DNA from: Leucobacter chinensis
GTDB taxonomy: Bacteria; Actinomycetota; Actinomycetes; Actinomycetales; Microbacteriaceae
Length of the DNA: 64,000 nucleotides
Reading direction: 5' to 3'
Assembly: GCF_019049105.1 (NCBI RefSeq)
Contig: NZ_JAHQZR010000005.1
Span: 1 to 64,000, forward strand
Shown here: in pieces, positions 60,585 through 64,000 of the stretch
Position numbering within the stretch: position 1 is the stretch's first letter
Layout of the letters: each line of letters starts with the position of its first letter
Notes under the pieces: model-generated
The model's database searches: none
Told to the model about the DNA's origin: nothing
What the model saw: the letters and a program-made list of their open reading frames with translations, nothing else
Translations under genes and position numbers: made by a program

Positions 60585-62220
60585 CTATGACGGCGGATCA
60601 GTCGACTTCGATGAAAGGGCAACGGTTAAAGGCCCCGAACTCGGCATCAAAGGCTGGTTGCGCTGGTTCTGGCGACAGCTCACGAGCATGCGTGTGGCGC
60701 TCCTGCTGCTGCTCATGCTCGCGATCGCGACGATCCCCGGCTCATTATTTCCGCAACGCGGCGCCGACCCGAACGGTGTCGCGCTCTGGCAGCAGGACAA
60801 CCCTGACCTTTTCAAGGTGCTCGACGCGTTTCCGCTGCAAATGTTTGACGTGTACGGCTCGGTCTGGTTCTCGTCGATCTATCTGCTGCTGTTCATCTCG
60901 CTCGTTGGCTGCGTGCTGCCGAGGCTTGCCCAGCACTGGAAGGCGCTGCGCTCGGCCCCGCCGAAAACCCCGGCGAGGCTCACCCGCATGGCCGGATTCT
61001 CTTCGACCGAGGTCACGAATGAGAACGCCTCTGATGCCGAGAAGCTCGAGTTTGCTCAGGCTGCGGTTGCCCGCGGCGAGCAACTGCTCAAGAAGCAGGG
61101 CTACCGCACGGTCATCGAAGAGCGCACCTTTCGCGGTCGCACCGAGGTCTCGGTTTCGGCCGAGCGCGGGTACGCACGTGAGACCGGTAACCTCGTGTTT
61201 CACATCGGCCTGCTCGGCGTGCTCGTCGCGATTGGCGTCAACGGCGCCTTCAACTTTCATGGGCAGAAGGTGCTCATCGAGGGCGAGGCAGCCATGGTCA
61301 ACGCACTCATCGACTACGACACCGCGACGAGCGGCACCTACTTTGACGAGAACTCGCTCGAGGCCTGGGGCATGCGCCTCGACAACCTCGAGATCGATTA
61401 CGTGACGCCAGAAGACGCGAACCAGAACGCGGTTGGCCAGGTGCTTGAGCACCGCGCATTCGTCACGATGTTCCCTGCCGACGGCGCAGAGCCGAAGGAG
61501 GAGCTCGTCAGGGTTAACCACCCGCTGCGCTTCGCCTCATCAAGCATCTACCTGCTCGCGAACGGCTACGCTCCCGTGATCACGATTCACAACGCCGAGG
61601 GCAAGATCGTGCACCAGGAGCCCGTCGTCTTCATTCCGCAGGACACGAACATGACGTCGCTCGGCATCATCAAGGTGTCTGATGGCATGCCTGAGCAGCT
61701 CGGTCTGCGCGGCTTCTTCTACCCGACGAAGGCCGAGCTCGACACGGGTGCTCTCACCTCGTCGTACCCCGACCTCAACGATCCGGTGCTCACGCTCGAT
61801 GTGTTCGAGGGCGACCTCGGCATTAACGAGGGCATTCCGCAGTCGGTATACGCCCTCGACACGAGCGAGATGGAGCAGCTCACGGGCCGCGCCGTCGACA
61901 AAGACTCGCTCGAGCTCACCCTCGGCGAAACGGTCGACCTGCCAAACGGCCTCGGTACCATCAGCATGGATTCGGTTCCGCGTTACGTCGGTTTCGACGT
62001 GCTCACGAACCCCGCCCAAACCTGGATTCTCGTCTCGGCCCTTGCCGCAACGGCCGGCCTGATCGGCTCGATCTTCGTGCCGCGCAGGCGCATGTGGGTC
62101 AAGGCGATCCCGAATGCCTCTGGCGTCACCTTCGAGTACGCGGCCCTGGCCCGTGGCGATGACCCGACGCTTGAACGCGCGGTCGAAGACTTCAAGACGT
62201 CGCACCGCGAAGAGCTCTAG
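60562..62220 (+). CDS. resB: Cytochrome c biogenesis protein ResB/Ccs1
   Basis: A 552-residue membrane protein of the System II synthetase. Three early helices (RVALLLLLMLAIATIPGSLFPQ, SSIYLLLFISLVGCVLPRL, LVFHIGLLGVLVAIGVNGAF) and one late helix (TWILVSALAATAGLIGSIFVP) enclose a large outer domain that holds apocytochrome. ResB works with ResC/CcsA, which carries heme through the WWD domain. No ccsA follows; a terminator and an unrelated minus-strand operon come next. Confidence 0.94.
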   Translation: MVSSRPSDYDGGSVDFDERATVKGPELGIKGWLRWFWRQLTSMRVALLLLLMLAIATIPGSLFPQRGADPNGVALWQQDNPDLFKVLDAFPLQMFDVYGSVWFSSIYLLLFISLVGCVLPRLAQHWKALRSAPPKTPARLTRMAGFSSTEVTNENASDAEKLEFAQAAVARGEQLLKKQGYRTVIEERTFRGRTEVSVSAERGYARETGNLVFHIGLLGVLVAIGVNGAFNFHGQKVLIEGEAAMVNALIDYDTATSGTYFDENSLEAWGMRLDNLEIDYVTPEDANQNAVGQVLEHRAFVTMFPADGAEPKEELVRVNHPLRFASSSIYLLANGYAPVITIHNAEGKIVHQEPVVFIPQDTNMTSLGIIKVSDGMPEQLGLRGFFYPTKAELDTGALTSSYPDLNDPVLTLDVFEGDLGINEGIPQSVYALDTSEMEQLTGRAVDKDSLELTLGETVDLPNGLGTISMDSVPRYVGFDVLTNPAQTWILVSALAATAGLIGSIFVPRRRMWVKAIPNASGVTFEYAALARGDDPTLERAVEDFKTSHREEL

Positions 62221-62263
62221 TCGAAACACCGGGCGGATCGCGCCGAGCGCTCAACCACGCACG

Positions 62264-62300
62264 AAGGCCCCGGCGGCTCACCTGAGCCGGCCGGGGCCTT
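62264..62300. terminator. Bidirectional terminator between resB and potC
   Basis: AAGGCCCCGGC-GGCTCA pairs with TGAGCCGGCCGGGGCCTT (one-base bulge), with a short loop and T's on both sides, between convergent genes. Confidence 0.88.
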
Positions 62301-62315
62301 TCGCGTGCGTGGGAG

Positions 62316-63125
62316 CTACTTCGCTGCCTGGTTCTCCTGCGCCTTCTGCGAGAAGTAGACCGGGATGAGCGAGAGCAGAATCATGATCGTCGCAACGACG
62401 TTCACCTGGTTCGCCTCGTTCGGGCGGCCCATCTGGTTCATCATCCACAGCGGAATCGTGTCGACGCCGGGAGGCGCCGTGAAGATCGTCACGACGATCT
62501 CGTCAAACGACAGCGCGAAGGCGAGCAGGCCGCCGGCGATGAACGCGGTGCGGAACTGTGGGAAGGTGACGAGCCGAAAGGTCTGCATGATGCCGCCGCC
62601 GAGGTCCATTGACGCCTCTTCGAGGTTCGGGCTCATGCGGCGAAGCCGGGCAATGACGTTGTTGAACACCATGACGATGCAGAAGGTCGCGTGTGCGACG
62701 ATGAGCCCGAAGAAGCCGATGTGAATGCCCATCGGCTCGAGCACCGAGTGGTAGGTGTTCGAGAGCGCGACACCCGTGACGATGCCGGGCAGGGTGATGG
62801 GCAGAATGATGAGCAGGTTCACGACCTCGCGGCCAAAAAAGTTGTAGCGTTGCAGCGCAAACGAGGCGAGGGTGCCGAGTAGCAGGGCGATTGCGGTCGC
62901 GGCGAGGGCGACGACCACCGAGTTCCACACGGCGGCGTGCACGGCTGGGTTGCCGAGGGCTGCCTCCCACCACGTGAGCGAGAACTCGGTCACGGGCCAC
63001 CCGGCAACGCGCTTCGCGTTGAACGAGTTCAGCACGACCATAACGAGCGGCGTGTAGACGAAGAGCATGACGATGGCGGCGATCGCGCCGAGCACGATCT
63101 TTGCGGTGCGGTTCAATCTCAACAT
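62316..63125 (-). CDS. potC: Spermidine/putrescine-type ABC permease (PotC-like)
   Basis: A 269-residue permease with six helices. FVYTPLVMVVLNSFNAKRVAGWPVTEFSLTWW at the N-terminus and the EAA loop EEASMDLGGGIMQTFRLVTFPQF are PotC-like. It imports a polyamine or similar cation with PotB, a PotA ATPase and a PotD binding protein, the latter two outside the window. ATG behind GGAG, 9 bp after the potB stop. Confidence 0.9.
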   Translation of the reverse strand: MLRLNRTAKIVLGAIAAIVMLFVYTPLVMVVLNSFNAKRVAGWPVTEFSLTWWEAALGNPAVHAAVWNSVVVALAATAIALLLGTLASFALQRYNFFGREVVNLLIILPITLPGIVTGVALSNTYHSVLEPMGIHIGFFGLIVAHATFCIVMVFNNVIARLRRMSPNLEEASMDLGGGIMQTFRLVTFPQFRTAFIAGGLLAFALSFDEIVVTIFTAPPGVDTIPLWMMNQMGRPNEANQVNVVATIMILLSLIPVYFSQKAQENQAAK

Positions 63126-63134
63126 GGGAGGCTC

Positions 63135-64000
63135 CTAGAGGTTGTCGAGCGCGCCGGTGCGGCGAACGAGAAGCAGAAACACGAGCACGATCACGATGGG
63201 AACCACCGAGAACGCGGCCGCGACGGGCGGGTTCAGGTTGATGTTCGACGAGATGATTGAACCGATCATCTGGGTCGATCCGCCAACGAATCGAGCGGCG
63301 ATGAAATCGCCGAGGCTGAGCGAGAATGTCATGATCGAGCCGGCGATGACGGCCGGCTTCAAGATGGGAAACACGACCGAGGTGATCGTGCGCAGGCCCT
63401 TCGCGCCGAGGTCGCTCGCGGCGTCGTACAGGTTCGTGGGAATCTGCGATACCGCCGAGTAGATCGGGATGATCATGTACGGAAACCAGAGGTAGGTGAG
63501 CGTGATGATGACGGTCGTGATGCCGAAGCCTGGCCCACTGATGCCGAGCGGGTTGAGCAGCCAGTTAAAGAAGCCCTCCTCGGCGAAGGTGATGCGCATC
63601 GCGAGCACCTTGACGAGGTAGCCCGCCCAGAGCGGCAGCGTGACGGCGACCGCGAGAAAGGCGCGCAGCTTCGGGCCAGCGATCTTCGCCATAAAGACGG
63701 CGAGGGGCACGGCGAAGACGATGCAAATAGCGGTGACGGCGAGGGCGATGCCGAGCGTGCGCACCGCGGTCCAGAAGAACGCCGGAATCTTCACGAGGTT
63801 CACGAAGTTATCGAACGTGAAGCCGGGCGTGACCTTCGAGGTGAACGGGTCGGTGACCCAGAACGCGGTCACCAGCATGAGCGCGATCGAAAGAATATAG
63901 ACCCCCACGAGCCACAGCATCGGGGGCGTGATGAGCGCCGCGAGCCTGCCGCGCGGGCGCTTGTAGAGCGAAGAAGAAACCGGGTGTGCGGTGCGCTTCG
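63135..64000 (-). CDS. potB: Spermidine/putrescine-type ABC permease (PotB-like), 5' end outside window
   Basis: The frame stays open to the right edge; text before the internal ATG at 63920 (SSSLYKRPRGRLAALITPPM) looks like a normal N-terminus, so the gene is cut by the window. Membrane segments LWLVGVYILSIALMLVTAFW and LAVTAICIVFAVPLAVFMA and the EAA loop YDAASDLGAKGLRTITSVVFPIL identify the PotB class. It pairs with the PotC-like permease downstream. Confidence 0.88.
   Translation of the reverse strand, partial: KRTAHPVSSSLYKRPRGRLAALITPPMLWLVGVYILSIALMLVTAFWVTDPFTSKVTPGFTFDNFVNLVKIPAFFWTAVRTLGIALAVTAICIVFAVPLAVFMAKIAGPKLRAFLAVAVTLPLWAGYLVKVLAMRITFAEEGFFNWLLNPLGISGPGFGITTVIITLTYLWFPYMIIPIYSAVSQIPTNLYDAASDLGAKGLRTITSVVFPILKPAVIAGSIMTFSLSLGDFIAARFVGGSTQMIGSIISSNINLNPPVAAAFSVVPIVIVLVFLLLVRRTGALDNL

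Overview
The window comes from a high-GC Gram-positive actinobacterium, most likely a Microbacteriaceae member close to Leucobacter. This rests on the GC-rich codon use, the 32-residue bS22 ribosomal gene, the archaeal-type AspRS, the order phosphatase-TlpA-CcdA-ResB, the HAIR and DtxR operator types, the LAxTG sorting signal and frequent leaderless promoters. The genus is inference; a 16S or marker-gene search would settle it.

Layout. 1-3454 is a lower-GC accessory end: the tail of a sortase-anchored surface protein, a sigma factor fused to a zinc-finger and membrane domain, and fossil IS3-family elements, one of which interrupts another. 3967-12022 is a thiamine block. A TPP riboswitch leads thiM-thiE-SBP-permease-ATPase-flavin monooxygenase (+). 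A second TPP riboswitch leads thiD-tenA (-). The two operons converge on two copies of a repeated 52-nt palindrome. 12084-22231 looks like one catabolic island bracketed by two similar TetR regulators with near-identical operators: YtcJ-type amidohydrolase, C45 acyltransferase, NCS1 permease, APC permease, amidase and agmatine deiminase. 22584-26248 is the EfeB/EfeO/EfeU iron system with a DtxR box.

26347-43624 is mostly core genome: a TetR, a D,D-carboxypeptidase, a ClpB lacking its N-domain under a HAIR operator, GDPD, aldo/keto reductase, a SpoU methylase, apt, tRNA-Arg, upp, tadA, proC, a cation efflux protein, KtrAB, ArsR, bS22, a glutaredoxin-like protein and a Dabb protein. 43840-47151 is a TetR-MFS-M20 peptidase unit. 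47575-56750 holds a small membrane-anchored protein and then a TetR-CoA ligase-peptide ABC transporter-crotonase operon. 57168-64000 holds aspS, the cytochrome c maturation set without ccsA, and a polyamine-type ABC permease pair cut by the window edge.

The most unusual signals are: (1) five intergenic copies of a 21+10+21-nt palindrome with a variable but fixed-length loop, usually next to decaying short tandem repeats; (2) a flavin monooxygenase inside a TPP-controlled pyrimidine-uptake operon; (3) the paired TetR/operator system around an amide/guanidine catabolic island; (4) the membrane-tethered sigma factor. No CRISPR array, prophage or rRNA operon is present.
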